Positions 41,690 to 49,913 of a stretch of DNA of 64,000 bases are shown one piece after another. Made by a program: the position numbers and the translations under genes. Source of the DNA: Methylobacterium sp. J-077 (GTDB lineage Bacteria; Pseudomonadota; Alphaproteobacteria; Rhizobiales; Beijerinckiaceae); assembly GCF_022829365.1 (NCBI RefSeq), contig NZ_JAKSYJ010000111.1, positions 1-64,000 of the forward strand, written 5' to 3'. The notes beneath the pieces are model-generated. The model did not search any database and was not told the origin of the DNA. It worked only from the letters and a program-made list of their open reading frames with translations. Within the stretch, counting starts at the first letter, position 1. Every line of letters begins with the position of its first letter.

Positions 41690-42319
41690 TCAGCGACCGG
41701 CGCGGCACAGGATCGCCGCGGCCTCCGACAGGCCCTTCCGGATCCGCGCCGGCACCGCCGGTGCGGTGCAGACATAGGTCGGGCTCGGATGGGGAATCGC
41801 GATCAGCGGCAGGTCCGGGCGCCGGGCCGCGATCGCCGGCGCCGCCCCGCCGGCATAGCGGCCGGCGAGTACCGCCACGGCGAGCCGCGGAAGCAGGTCC
41901 AGCAGCGGCGCGAGATAAGGCGCCGCCGCCGCGACTTCCGCCCGGCGCGGCGCCCGGTTCAGCGCGCCCGCTTCGTGGATCAGCCACGGCACGGCGTTCC
42001 AGATCAGGGTGTCGCCCCGCTCGATGCCGGCCTCCCGGAGGAAGCGGAACAGGTTGGCCGCAGTGCCGTTCGCGCCGTCGCGGGTGACGAAGCCGGTGCG
42101 CAAAACCGCCGGCCCCGGCGTCTCCAGGAGCAGCAGCATCCGCGCCGCGACGCCACCGTCGAGGGGATCGGGGATCGGCACCGGCGCGCCCTGCTCCGCG
42201 GCGATCCGGTCGGCCAACGCGCGGATCGGGGCGATGTGCGGCGCCCCGATCAGGGACCGGCGGGCGGCGAGCGCCGCCGGGTCGGCCAGGGATTTCGGAG
42301 CCTGCGGCTCAGGCGGCAT
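41690..42319 (-). CDS. Uracil-DNA glycosylase-like protein
   Basis: A 209-residue protein with the UDG-superfamily pattern: LLLLETPGPAVLR (family GEAPG region), WNAVPWLIHE, and AIPHPSPTYV (the HPSP block). The first motif reads ETPG rather than GEAPG, so whether it excises uracil is unsure. The start overlaps the PIG-L gene stop by 11 bases, indicating translational coupling within the cluster. Its presence in a biosynthetic-looking operon is odd. Confidence 0.7.
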   Translation of the reverse strand: MPPEPQAPKSLADPAALAARRSLIGAPHIAPIRALADRIAAEQGAPVPIPDPLDGGVAARMLLLLETPGPAVLRTGFVTRDGANGTAANLFRFLREAGIERGDTLIWNAVPWLIHEAGALNRAPRRAEVAAAAPYLAPLLDLLPRLAVAVLAGRYAGGAAPAIAARRPDLPLIAIPHPSPTYVCTAPAVPARIRKGLSEAAAILCRAGR

Positions 42320-43067
42320 CAAGGCCGGCGATCGGCGCGGCGAGACGGCCGGTGAGGCGGAAGCGCTCGATCCCCTCTTCCCGGGCGAGACGCGCGTCGA
42401 GGCCTGCGGGGCTGCCGAATTGAAAGCCGATCTGGCTCGCATAGGCCGCGCAGCCCGCGCGCTTGCGCGCCTGCGCCTCCGGATCCAGGGCCATTCGCCG
42501 CGACGGCAACGCGAAGAGCAATTCGGCCAGGGGCTCCCGGGGGGCGGCCTCGCGCACCGTGTAGGGAAAATCGCGCCACCACAGGATCGACGCCCGGACG
42601 TCGAGGCTCAGGAGCGCCCTGACGGCCTGAATGTGGTCGACATGGCCGCCGATCGCCTGTGGGGCGAGGATGAGGTCGGGATTCTCCGCGGCGATCAGTG
42701 CGGCCAGGGCCGGCGCCAAGTCCGCCGCGATGCCGTCGTCGGCGCGAGGAGCAGAAAACAGTTCCGGCGCGGAGCCGTAGCCCCGGTGCGGCGCCTCCCG
42801 GAAGGGCAAGTGCCGGGGCGGCGCGATCCCGAGTTCCTTGGCGGCGCGGACATCCTCCGCGCGGCGCAAGGCCATGTAATCGACCTCGGCCGACAGGCCC
42901 TTGTCGAGCTGGCAGGCCAGCGCGAAGCCGGTCGGATCGGCGACGCTGCCGGTGAACAGGGTCGCCATCACCACGTGCCAGCCGTCCCCGGCCAGGCTCG
43001 CCAGAAGACCGCCGCAAGAGAAGGCGGCGTCGTCGAGATGGGGCGAGAGGGCGAGGGCTTTGGGCAT
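42309..43067 (-). CDS. PIG-L/MshB-like N-deacetylase
   Basis: A 252-residue LmbE-fold zinc deacetylase. The metal motif is SPHLDDAAFSCGG (H10, D12, D13) with the distal histidines in GGHVDHIQA. Members remove acetyl from GlcNAc-containing glycosides: MshB acts on GlcNAc-inositol, BshB on GlcNAc-malate. Here it lies two genes from a GT4 and several from inositol-1-phosphate synthase, which suggests an inositol glycoside substrate; that is inference. It overlaps the next gene by 11 bases. Confidence 0.82.
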   Translation of the reverse strand: MPKALALSPHLDDAAFSCGGLLASLAGDGWHVVMATLFTGSVADPTGFALACQLDKGLSAEVDYMALRRAEDVRAAKELGIAPPRHLPFREAPHRGYGSAPELFSAPRADDGIAADLAPALAALIAAENPDLILAPQAIGGHVDHIQAVRALLSLDVRASILWWRDFPYTVREAAPREPLAELLFALPSRRMALDPEAQARKRAGCAAYASQIGFQFGSPAGLDARLAREEGIERFRLTGRLAAPIAGLDAA

Positions 43068-43093
43068 GGTTTGGAGCCTATCGGCTTGCGATG

Positions 43094-43217
43094 CCCTCCC
43101 CTCATAGTGAGGTGCCGGAGCGCAGCGCAGGCCTCGAAGGAGGACCCTTGGGAGGGCGCGGCCGGCTGGAGGGCTCCTTCGAGGCGGCTTCGCCGCACCT
43201 CAGGATGAGGGAGAGGG
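43094..43217. repeat. Family C palindromic repeat, copy 1
   Basis: Arms at about 43094-43144 and 43170-43217 pair as CCCTCATAGTGAGGTGCCGG with a GCACCTCAGGATGAGGGA arm, and GGCCTCGAAGGAGG with GGCTCCTTCGAGGC. It fills the gap between the GT4 and PIG-L genes. The same motif set occurs at 47302-47422. Confidence 0.75.
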
Positions 43218-43244
43218 TTGGAGAATCGAGGATCTAGCCGTCCT

Positions 43245-44483
43245 TCAGAGAAGGTGCGGCTCAGCGCGGAACCGGCAGGTCGGGTCCTCCGGCAGGTCGA
43301 CGGAAAAGTCCGTCGCCGGATGCTCGCCACGCACGCGCGCGTAGACCTCCATGATCTGCCGGCCGACGGCGCTCCAGGAATAGACCCGGCGGCATTCCTC
43401 GAGGCCGGCCGTCGCTAGGCTGCGGCGCAATTCGGTGTCGGTGACGATGCGGGTGAGTGCGGCGGCGAGCGCCGGCACGTCGCCCGGATCGACCATCAGG
43501 CCGTTCTCGCCGTCGCGCAGGCAATCCGAGACCCCGACCGCGTGGCAGGAGACCACCGCGAGCCCGGCCGCCATCGCCTCCAGGATCGTGTTGGAGAAGC
43601 CTTCCGCGTAGGTCGGCGAGACGAACACGTCGGCGCGGCGGTACAGGTCCGGCACATGGCCGTACTCGGCATAGCCGGTGAAGGCGATGTCCCGCGGCGA
43701 GAAGGCGAGGTCCGCGGCCAGCGCCTGGGCCGGCTCCACGTCCGGACCGATCCCCGAGATCGTCGCGGCGAACGGCGTGCCCTGCGCGCGCAGGATCGCC
43801 AGGGCCTGGATGAAGTCGAGCACGCCTTTCCGGCGGTCGACCCGGCCGTGGTAGAACAGCCGGACCGGACCGGCATGCGGCGTCGGCAGTCCGTCTTGCG
43901 TACCCTGCGCGAAGCGGTCGGTATCGACCGCGCCGGGGACGATGGTGAACCGGGCCGGATCGGAGCCGAGGCGCCCGCAGACCTCGTCCACGAAGGACGC
44001 ACCGCCGATCAGCAGGGCGTTGGCGTTGGCCAGGACCTCGCACATGGCGACCCGATGGGTCTCGCAGCAGGAGCCGACCCAGTGGCCGTCGCCGCCCTGG
44101 ATCGAGACCACGCTCGGCACCCCGAGCTTTCGGGCAGCGAGGAGGACCGCCCAGCCGGTGGGATAGCCGTACTGCGCGTGCAGGATGTCGAACGGCGTCT
44201 GCGCATGCTCCCGCTCGATCGCCGCGATCATGGTGGCGATGTCGCGCTCGAAATCGCCGGACGTCTGCTCGCCAAGCTGCTCCAGACCGATCACCCGCAC
44301 CCCCGGCACCTGGGGCGGCGGGCCGCCGCCATAGACCCGGGTCCCGAAGGCGTCGCCCCGGTACTGCGAGATCATCGTCACGTCGTGGCCGGCCTCGACC
44401 AGCTCGCGCAGGAGGTTCTGCGCGTAGACGCTCATGCCCGATATCGCCGGGAAGTAGCGGCGGCTGAGGAAGAGAATTCTCAT
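43245..44483 (-). CDS. GT4-family glycosyltransferase (MshA/PimB-like fold)
   Basis: A 412-residue GT-B glycosyltransferase: N-domain RILFLSRRYFPAISGMSVYA, mid-protein LFYHGRVDRRKGVLDFIQAL, and the nucleotide-sugar motif FVSPTYAEGFSNTILEAMAA with EGFSNTILE replacing the usual EGFG...E. I start at 44483; the open frame to 44600 reads a family A repeat arm. In mycothiol synthesis MshA links GlcNAc to inositol-1-phosphate; a parallel role is suggested by the Ino1 and PIG-L genes nearby. A family A repeat lies upstream and a family C repeat downstream. Confidence 0.78.
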   Translation of the reverse strand: MRILFLSRRYFPAISGMSVYAQNLLRELVEAGHDVTMISQYRGDAFGTRVYGGGPPPQVPGVRVIGLEQLGEQTSGDFERDIATMIAAIEREHAQTPFDILHAQYGYPTGWAVLLAARKLGVPSVVSIQGGDGHWVGSCCETHRVAMCEVLANANALLIGGASFVDEVCGRLGSDPARFTIVPGAVDTDRFAQGTQDGLPTPHAGPVRLFYHGRVDRRKGVLDFIQALAILRAQGTPFAATISGIGPDVEPAQALAADLAFSPRDIAFTGYAEYGHVPDLYRRADVFVSPTYAEGFSNTILEAMAAGLAVVSCHAVGVSDCLRDGENGLMVDPGDVPALAAALTRIVTDTELRRSLATAGLEECRRVYSWSAVGRQIMEVYARVRGEHPATDFSVDLPEDPTCRFRAEPHLL

Positions 44484-44511
44484 CGGTGAACGCCCCCGGA
44501 CAGGACGTGCG

Positions 44512-44673
44512 CGCCCCCTCCCCCCTCTGCGGGGGAGGGTACCCTGCGCAGCAGGGGGGGAGAGGGGCGGTGCGACGTGGGCGGATGTGTCGCCCGGCAC
44601 GCCCTATCCTGCACTGTCGCTCCCCTCTCCCGACCCCCTTCGGGGGCCACCCTCCCCCGCAGAGGGGGGAGGG
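44512..44673. repeat. Family A palindromic repeat, copy 3
   Basis: Left arm CCCCTCCCCCCTCTGCGGGG at 44514-44533 with GAGGGT after it; right arm from about 44619, CTCCCCTCTCCCGACCCC, TTCGGGGGCCACCCTCCC, GCAGAGGGGGGAGGG. Near-identical in its right half to copy 2. It occupies the gap between the GT4 and isomerase genes. Confidence 0.75.
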
Positions 44674-44781
44674 AGGGCGCGTGGGAACGAGCGTTCACGC
44701 CATGCATCGACGATGGGCCGAGACCGTACGGCTCAGGAGCCGAGAACGATCCCTCATCGCAGGCCAACAGGGCTGCCATCG

Positions 44782-45651
44782 TCACTGCCATTGCCGCCGC
44801 GTCTCCTGCTCGCCGGCGAGTTCGGGGCCCGGGCGCCGGCAGCCGCGCAGGTACTCCAGCGACCGCGGGATCATGACGTCGGCCCGGTGGCTCTCGCGGG
44901 AGAGCTCGACGCAGACCAGCTTGCCGAAGCCGATCTCTTCCAGGGCGCCGAGCACGCCGGGCACATCCATGTCGCCCTCGCCGAACGGCAGGTGGATGTG
45001 GCTGCCGCGCTTCATGTCCTCGATCGCCACGGTGCCAATCCGGTCGGCGAACTCGTGGACGGCTGTGGCCGGCTCGCGCTCGCCGGTGACGAGGCAGTGA
45101 CCGGTGTCGAGGGCGAGCTTCAACCCGGGAACGTCGAGAGCCGCAAAATCGTCCAGGGTCTCGATCAGCATGCCGGGCTCGGGCTCCAGGCACGGCACCA
45201 CGCCGGCCTGGGTGGCGAAGGCCGCGACCGCGTGCAGTCCGTCTGCCAGCCAGCGGCGGGCCTCGTCGTGATCGACGCCGGGCTTCGGCACGCCGGCCCA
45301 GAACGACACCGCCTCGGCCGACAGCATCGCGCCGATCTCGACCGCGCGCTTAAGGAAGCCGATGCGGCGGGCACGGCCCGACGCATCGGCCGTCACCAGC
45401 GTCGGCTCGTGCTTGGCGTTGGGGTCAAGCAGAAAGCGGGCGCCGGTCTCGATGACGCAGGCCAGCTCCAGCTTCTCCAGCAGGCTTGCGACCCGGCCGG
45501 CTTCCGCGGCCCAGGTCTCGGCGAACGGGTCGAGATGGTGGATGTCCAGCGTCAGGGCGACGCCGTCGTAGCCCGCCGCCTTGATCAGGTGCAGCGCGTC
45601 GTCGAGCCGGTGGTTGGCCGCGCCGTTGGTGTTGTAGGCGAACCGAAGCAT
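44782..45651 (-). CDS. Sugar phosphate isomerase/epimerase-like TIM barrel (IolE/IolI type)
   Basis: A 289-residue AP-endonuclease-2 family TIM barrel. Metal ligands are suggested by PCLEPEPGM (Glu), LALDTGHCLV (Asp, His) and VCVELSRES (Glu), the pattern of inosose isomerases/dehydratases and ketose epimerases. Its ATG overlaps the stop of the YcaO gene (TGATG), so it is coupled to it. With a nearby inositol-1-phosphate synthase and an IolG-like dehydrogenase, action on an inosose is a reasonable inference. Confidence 0.75.
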   Translation of the reverse strand: MLRFAYNTNGAANHRLDDALHLIKAAGYDGVALTLDIHHLDPFAETWAAEAGRVASLLEKLELACVIETGARFLLDPNAKHEPTLVTADASGRARRIGFLKRAVEIGAMLSAEAVSFWAGVPKPGVDHDEARRWLADGLHAVAAFATQAGVVPCLEPEPGMLIETLDDFAALDVPGLKLALDTGHCLVTGEREPATAVHEFADRIGTVAIEDMKRGSHIHLPFGEGDMDVPGVLGALEEIGFGKLVCVELSRESHRADVMIPRSLEYLRGCRRPGPELAGEQETRRQWQ

Positions 45652-47252
45652 CACGCCGCCCTCCCCTGCTTCTGAGCGAGCCGGAACGGCGCGTGGTGCG
45701 ATTCCGGCTCGCGATAGAGCGGATAGTGCCGCCCGACGATCCGCTCCGCGAGGGCGGTGTCGAATAGCGGCTGGCCGCCGAAGCGCTCCAGGGCCTCCGG
45801 GGTGAGGCGCACCGGCCGCAGGGTCTCGCTCGCGGTGCCGAAGCGGATCAGCGGGTGATCGCGTTCGATGAGCTTGCGCGTGTTGCGCTCGCCGATCCGG
45901 TAATAGCTCATGGTCTCGACCTCGAGCCCTGGCACGATCGCCTTGACCACGCCGACGCCGCCTCCAGGTGGCGAGCAATCGACGTAGAGAAGGTCGAACC
46001 CGGCCTCGGTGAGCCGGTCACAGGCGATCTTGCCGCGGGCATGCCCGTCCGGGGCCTCGGTGGAGGGCAGATCCGCGAACCGCTTGGTACTCCGCTCGCC
46101 ATAGACGGTGTCGGCGAGCACGCCCCGGAGGTCGGCGGCCGGCATCTCGATCCAGGCCAGCATGGCCTGCAGGGCGCGGCTCTCCTCCAGATCGAGGCTC
46201 GGCAGCGCCTTCTGAATGAACGCGTCGACATAGCCGGGCGGCGTCACCGTCGCGGCGAGGTCGAGCGGACCGTGCCCGAAGGTCTTGCGCACGCGGGCGG
46301 CCTGGAATTCGAGCAGCGCCTTGCGCAGGGCCCGCTCCCGGTCCGGATCGCAGGCCTCGCCACAGGCCGAGAGGGCGATCGGCGTGGGCGCCCGGGCGGG
46401 ATCCTCGTCGTAGCCGACCACGTAGAGGTTGGTCAGGCCGAACTGGTCGGTGGCGAATTTCGGCAGCGCGCGGATGCCCAGCTCCTTAAGCCGGGCCAGC
46501 ATCGCGGCGTTCTCCGGGCCGATCCCGTCGAGATCGAGCATCACGCCCTGGTCGAGGGCGCGGAACAGCAGGCCGTTTCCGTCGCGCTGGAGCAGTTCCA
46601 GCACGCCGTGGCCGAGCGCGAAGGGGACGTCCGGCCCGGCGCCCAGGCCGTTGGTGATCAGGTTGGTGAAGGGCTTGTAGCCCTCCGACAGCTCGAAATA
46701 GTCCGTCGCGGCGATATCGAGCGGCATCAGCACGATCGCGCCGGTGCCGTGCCGGACCGCCGGCGTCCATTCGAGCACCGTGTCGCGGTCGACCGGGGAG
46801 CCCGCGGGCAGACAGAGGGTGAGCGGGTCGGCGACCGAGTTCGCCCCGTAGACCCGCACGAGGTCTTTGTAGCTCGCCCGCTCCTTGGCCCGCGGCAGCA
46901 CGGCGAGCGACGGCATCAGGTTCTCGGCGATCTCGGCCACGGCGCCGATCAGCGCCTCCTCGTCGGTGGCGCCGTAGCCGATGCCCGACGGCATGGCGCC
47001 GACGAAGAACGGATCGTCGAGGAACAGGGCCACGAACCAGACCGGCACGCCGGTGCGATCGAGCGGCGCCAGCGGGAAGCCGACGATGCGCCCCTCCGGC
47101 AGCACGTCGAGATAGGCCCGCACGGGATCCGGGAGCGTCGCAGGCAGCCCTTCGATCCGGCGCTGGGCGCCGAAGCGATAGGGGCGCGGCTCCTTGATCC
47201 GCTCGTGGCGGGCGCGGTCGTCCTGGTCGTGAGAGGCGTCTGCGTTGGTCAA
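45651..47252 (-). CDS. YcaO-domain protein
   Basis: A 533-residue protein with the YcaO ATP-binding pattern GIGYGATDEEALIGAVAEIA then EN (residues about 90-111), and a central FATDQFGLTNLYVVGYDED strand region. YcaO enzymes use ATP to activate backbone amides, giving azolines, thioamides or amidines, but some act on non-peptide substrates. No TfuA partner, E1-like cyclodehydratase partner or precursor-peptide gene is visible nearby. The C-terminus lacks the PxPxP tail of azoline-forming types. It is coupled to the isomerase and follows a dehydrogenase after a repeat. Confidence 0.8.
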   Translation of the reverse strand: MTNADASHDQDDRARHERIKEPRPYRFGAQRRIEGLPATLPDPVRAYLDVLPEGRIVGFPLAPLDRTGVPVWFVALFLDDPFFVGAMPSGIGYGATDEEALIGAVAEIAENLMPSLAVLPRAKERASYKDLVRVYGANSVADPLTLCLPAGSPVDRDTVLEWTPAVRHGTGAIVLMPLDIAATDYFELSEGYKPFTNLITNGLGAGPDVPFALGHGVLELLQRDGNGLLFRALDQGVMLDLDGIGPENAAMLARLKELGIRALPKFATDQFGLTNLYVVGYDEDPARAPTPIALSACGEACDPDRERALRKALLEFQAARVRKTFGHGPLDLAATVTPPGYVDAFIQKALPSLDLEESRALQAMLAWIEMPAADLRGVLADTVYGERSTKRFADLPSTEAPDGHARGKIACDRLTEAGFDLLYVDCSPPGGGVGVVKAIVPGLEVETMSYYRIGERNTRKLIERDHPLIRFGTASETLRPVRLTPEALERFGGQPLFDTALAERIVGRHYPLYREPESHHAPFRLAQKQGRAA

Positions 47253-47301
47253 GTCGTGTTCCCGTCTACCTCGGACCGCTTCGCCACCCCATCCCGCCCA
47301 T

Positions 47302-47422
47302 TTCCCTCATCCTGAGGTGTCGGAGCGCAGCGGAGGCCTCGAAGGAGCCCTCCAGACAGCGCGGCGCCCCCTGGAGCCCTCCTTCGAGGCCCGCTGACGC
47401 GGGCAACTCAGGATGAGGGTGG
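47302..47422. repeat. Family C palindromic repeat, copy 2
   Basis: Arms CCCTCATCCTGAGGTGTCGG and GGCCTCGAAGGAGCCCTCC face GGAGCCCTCCTTCGAGGCC and CAACTCAGGATGAGGG. It shares the GGAGCGCAGCG-GGCCTCGAAGGAG core with the copy at 43094-43217 and lies upstream of the YcaO gene. Confidence 0.75.
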
Positions 47423-47476
47423 GGGTGGGAAATCTTGGGGGTTGGCTCGGCGGTCGGTCATCCTGTCGTGCGTTCG

Positions 47477-48472
47477 CTACCGGTGCCCGTAGGCGCAAGC
47501 GACGAGTTGCATCGTGTGAAGGTCGCGCAGGGCGGAATAGGCACTGCGCTCCTCGGGCCGGCGCAGGGCCGAGCCGAAGGCCCGCACCTGCTCGGTGAAG
47601 GGCGAGCTGTCGGTATCGAAGGCCACCGGCTCGGAACGCCCGGTCGCACCGTCGATGAAAAGCAGCGTGCCGCCGGCCGTCTGGCCCATCGTGTTCTCGG
47701 CCACCAGCATGCCCTTGGTGCCGACCACCTCCAGGCGGCGGCGCGGGAGCGCGTCGGGGCAATTGTAGGCGACGTGCAGGCTCGCCAGGGCGCCGCCGGC
47801 GGTGCGGCCGATCAGCAGGGCGCCGTCGTCGACGGCGTAGTCCTGGGCGCGGCTCTGGGTCAGGGCGGCGAGGTCGGCGATCGGCTCGTCGAGCAGGAAA
47901 TCCACGAGGTCGAGACCGTGCGGGGCCAAGTCCATGAGCGCGCCGCCGCCGGCCTGGGCGGCGTCGATCCGCCAGTTCGGCTGGCCGGCCTCAGACCAGT
48001 CGCGCCCGAGCCAGCAGGCATAGACAATCCGGATCGCCGTGACGGTCCCGAGCCGCCCGGCCGCGACCTGGGCGCGGATCGCCCGGTGGGCGGGGTGGTG
48101 CCGCTGGTCGAAGGCCGTCCCGTAGAAAATTTTTTTGGATTCGACCGCCCGCACGATGGCCTCGGCGTCGGCGAGGGTGGCGGCCATCGGCTTCTCGCAC
48201 AGGATCGCCTTGCCGGCGGCGGCCAGGGCCTCGACCGCTTCCCGGTGCAGGTGGTTCGGCGTCGCCACGTACACCGCCTCGACCTCGGGCTCCGCGAGGA
48301 GCGCGGCGAGGTCGGCATGGGCGCGGGCGCCTTCGCGCTCGGCCGCCGCGCGGCTCTCCGGGTTGGGATCGCTGACCGCCACGAGGCGGTGCCCCGCGGC
48401 CCGGATGCCCGGGGCCATGTAGTCGCGGGCGACCCAGCCGTAGCCGACGATGCCCCAGCCGACGGCGTCCAT
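47477..48472 (-). CDS. Gfo/Idh/MocA-family oxidoreductase
   Basis: A 331-residue NAD(P)-dependent dehydrogenase: Rossmann start GWGIVGYGWVARDYMAPGIR, the catalytic EKP (LCEKPMAATLADAE) and a C-terminal beta-sheet domain with GGALMDLAPHGLDLVDFLL, including the conserved D and H. Members include myo-inositol 2-dehydrogenase and UDP-sugar dehydrogenases/reductases. Its ATG overlaps the methyltransferase stop as TGATG. In this cluster an inositol-derived substrate is plausible. Confidence 0.82.
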   Translation of the reverse strand: MDAVGWGIVGYGWVARDYMAPGIRAAGHRLVAVSDPNPESRAAAEREGARAHADLAALLAEPEVEAVYVATPNHLHREAVEALAAAGKAILCEKPMAATLADAEAIVRAVESKKIFYGTAFDQRHHPAHRAIRAQVAAGRLGTVTAIRIVYACWLGRDWSEAGQPNWRIDAAQAGGGALMDLAPHGLDLVDFLLDEPIADLAALTQSRAQDYAVDDGALLIGRTAGGALASLHVAYNCPDALPRRRLEVVGTKGMLVAENTMGQTAGGTLLFIDGATGRSEPVAFDTDSSPFTEQVRAFGSALRRPEERSAYSALRDLHTMQLVACAYGHR

Positions 48473-49851
48473 CACCAGCGCTCCGGCAGATCGACGAATT
48501 CGCGGGCGCGCACACGCTGCGTCTCGGGTCCGTCGATGCGCCCGTCGAAGGTGATCTGATCGGGGCCGGGCGAGCGCGACGGATAGGTGGCGCGGGGGGC
48601 GTATTCGGCCTCGTACCGCTCCGACGGCCAGCAAACGGCGTAGTTGTCGAGGCCGGATACCTGACGACCGCCCTGTGGATATGGCGCGGCCCCCCTCTCC
48701 CGTGCGGGAGCGGGCTGGGGTGAGGGGTCCGACCGTTCCGGAGAGGGCGCGAACGCAACGGGCGTCAATGGTGCGCTCGATTCTGAGCCTTCGCGTCCCT
48801 CACCCCAACCTGCTCCCGCACGGGAGAGGGGGCGCGCCGCGTCCGTCGCGACCGGCCCGTAAAGGGGATTGAGCCGCACGACGGTGCCGGCCTTCGGCAA
48901 GGTCAAGCCGTCCACCACCGCCCGCGGGGCCGGGCGCATGCCGGGGCCGGCCACCACCGAGAACGCCTCGCAGGTCTTCAGCGCGGCCGGCTCCTGCGGG
49001 ACCGGCGCCCGAGCCTCGACGAGGGCGCGGGTCAGCTCCGCGTCGTCATACACGAGGGCGTCGGGAAAGAGCTCGGCGATCTCCTCGGCCGTGACGGCCC
49101 GGCCGGCGGAGAAGCCCGGGCATTCGCGGTTGTGGATGTGGCTGAGCGCCAGCCAGCCGTCGTCGCCGGCATTCTGGCGCAGGTTCTCCAGCAGGGCCGC
49201 CTTGTCGTCGAGGAAGTAGAACGCGTCGTTGCAGACGACGAGATCGACCGGCGCGCCCGGGATCGGCCAATGCGGCGAGCCGGCATCGAAGCAGACCAGC
49301 TGCGGCCTGGGGCCGACGACCCAGTGGCGGGCGACCCAGAGCTTGGCGAAGACCACGTCGGCGCCGGCGGTCTTGCAGCCGCGGCGTTCCAGCTCGCGCA
49401 GGTAATGGCCGATGCCGCAGGCGAATTCGAAGACGCAGCGCGGCTCGTTCCAATGGGCTTCGAGCAGCGTCAGGCCGGCCAGGAAGGTCGGGTCGCTCCA
49501 GCGGTGCAGGAAGTAGTCGCCGACCCGGCCCCAGCCGAGCTGGTCGACCGCGTCCCGGAGGGTGGCGTCGCGCCGGTCCTTGATCAGCCGGATGATCCCG
49601 GCCGGATCGGCGGGCGGGCCGGTCCACCAATCGTCCTGATCGGCCAGCAGCGCGGCCAGGGCCTCGTCGGGTTCGCCCGCGTCGAGATGGGCCAGCACCC
49701 GCTCGATCAGGGCGTCGCGGCCGATCCGCAGGTACGGGATGCCGTCGATGACGGGCCAGCGCGCACCGGTGCCGGCATCCCGCAGGGCGTGCGGCGCGTC
49801 GGGCTTGAGCGGGTTGCCGGTCTGCGGCGATCGGAGTTCGAACGGGATCAT
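48472..49851 (-). CDS. SAM methyltransferase with an in-frame palindromic insertion
   Basis: A 459-residue class I methyltransferase: a Trm112-like N-terminal region (ELRSPQTGNPLKP, WPVIDGIPYLR), the SAM-binding motif CVFEFACGIGHYLRELERRG (near 139-158) and AGADV. Residues about 340-387 are translated from an inverted repeat (48690-48834) and read RPLSRAGAGWGEGREG, later PAPARERGAAP, a low-complexity insert between two normal segments. The protein resumes at VSGLDNYAVCWPSERYEAEY. Its substrate is unknown. The 3-prime end is coupled to the dehydrogenase. Confidence 0.75.
   Translation of the reverse strand: MIPFELRSPQTGNPLKPDAPHALRDAGTGARWPVIDGIPYLRIGRDALIERVLAHLDAGEPDEALAALLADQDDWWTGPPADPAGIIRLIKDRRDATLRDAVDQLGWGRVGDYFLHRWSDPTFLAGLTLLEAHWNEPRCVFEFACGIGHYLRELERRGCKTAGADVVFAKLWVARHWVVGPRPQLVCFDAGSPHWPIPGAPVDLVVCNDAFYFLDDKAALLENLRQNAGDDGWLALSHIHNRECPGFSAGRAVTAEEIAELFPDALVYDDAELTRALVEARAPVPQEPAALKTCEAFSVVAGPGMRPAPRAVVDGLTLPKAGTVVRLNPLYGPVATDAARPLSRAGAGWGEGREGSESSAPLTPVAFAPSPERSDPSPQPAPARERGAAPYPQGGRQVSGLDNYAVCWPSERYEAEYAPRATYPSRSPGPDQITFDGRIDGPETQRVRAREFVDLPERW
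48690..48834. repeat. Family D palindromic repeat inside a coding sequence
   Basis: CCCCCTCTCCCGTGCGGGAG then CGGGCTGGGGTGAGGG (from 48690) is inverted as CCCTCACCCCAACCTGCTCC then CGCACGGGAGAGGGGG (to 48834). The unit keeps the reading frame and adds about 48 residues to the methyltransferase. Confidence 0.8.
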
Positions 49852-49913
49852 GGGCTCTCAAGACCGCCCCGTCAGATGGGCGACCGGGTCTGACGGACAA
49901 CGCGGAATCGGTC

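Noticed and set aside
44512..44673. CRISPR-like repeated sequence
   Set aside because: The G/C-rich repeats are dispersed inverted repeats, not regularly spaced direct repeats, and no cas genes are present.
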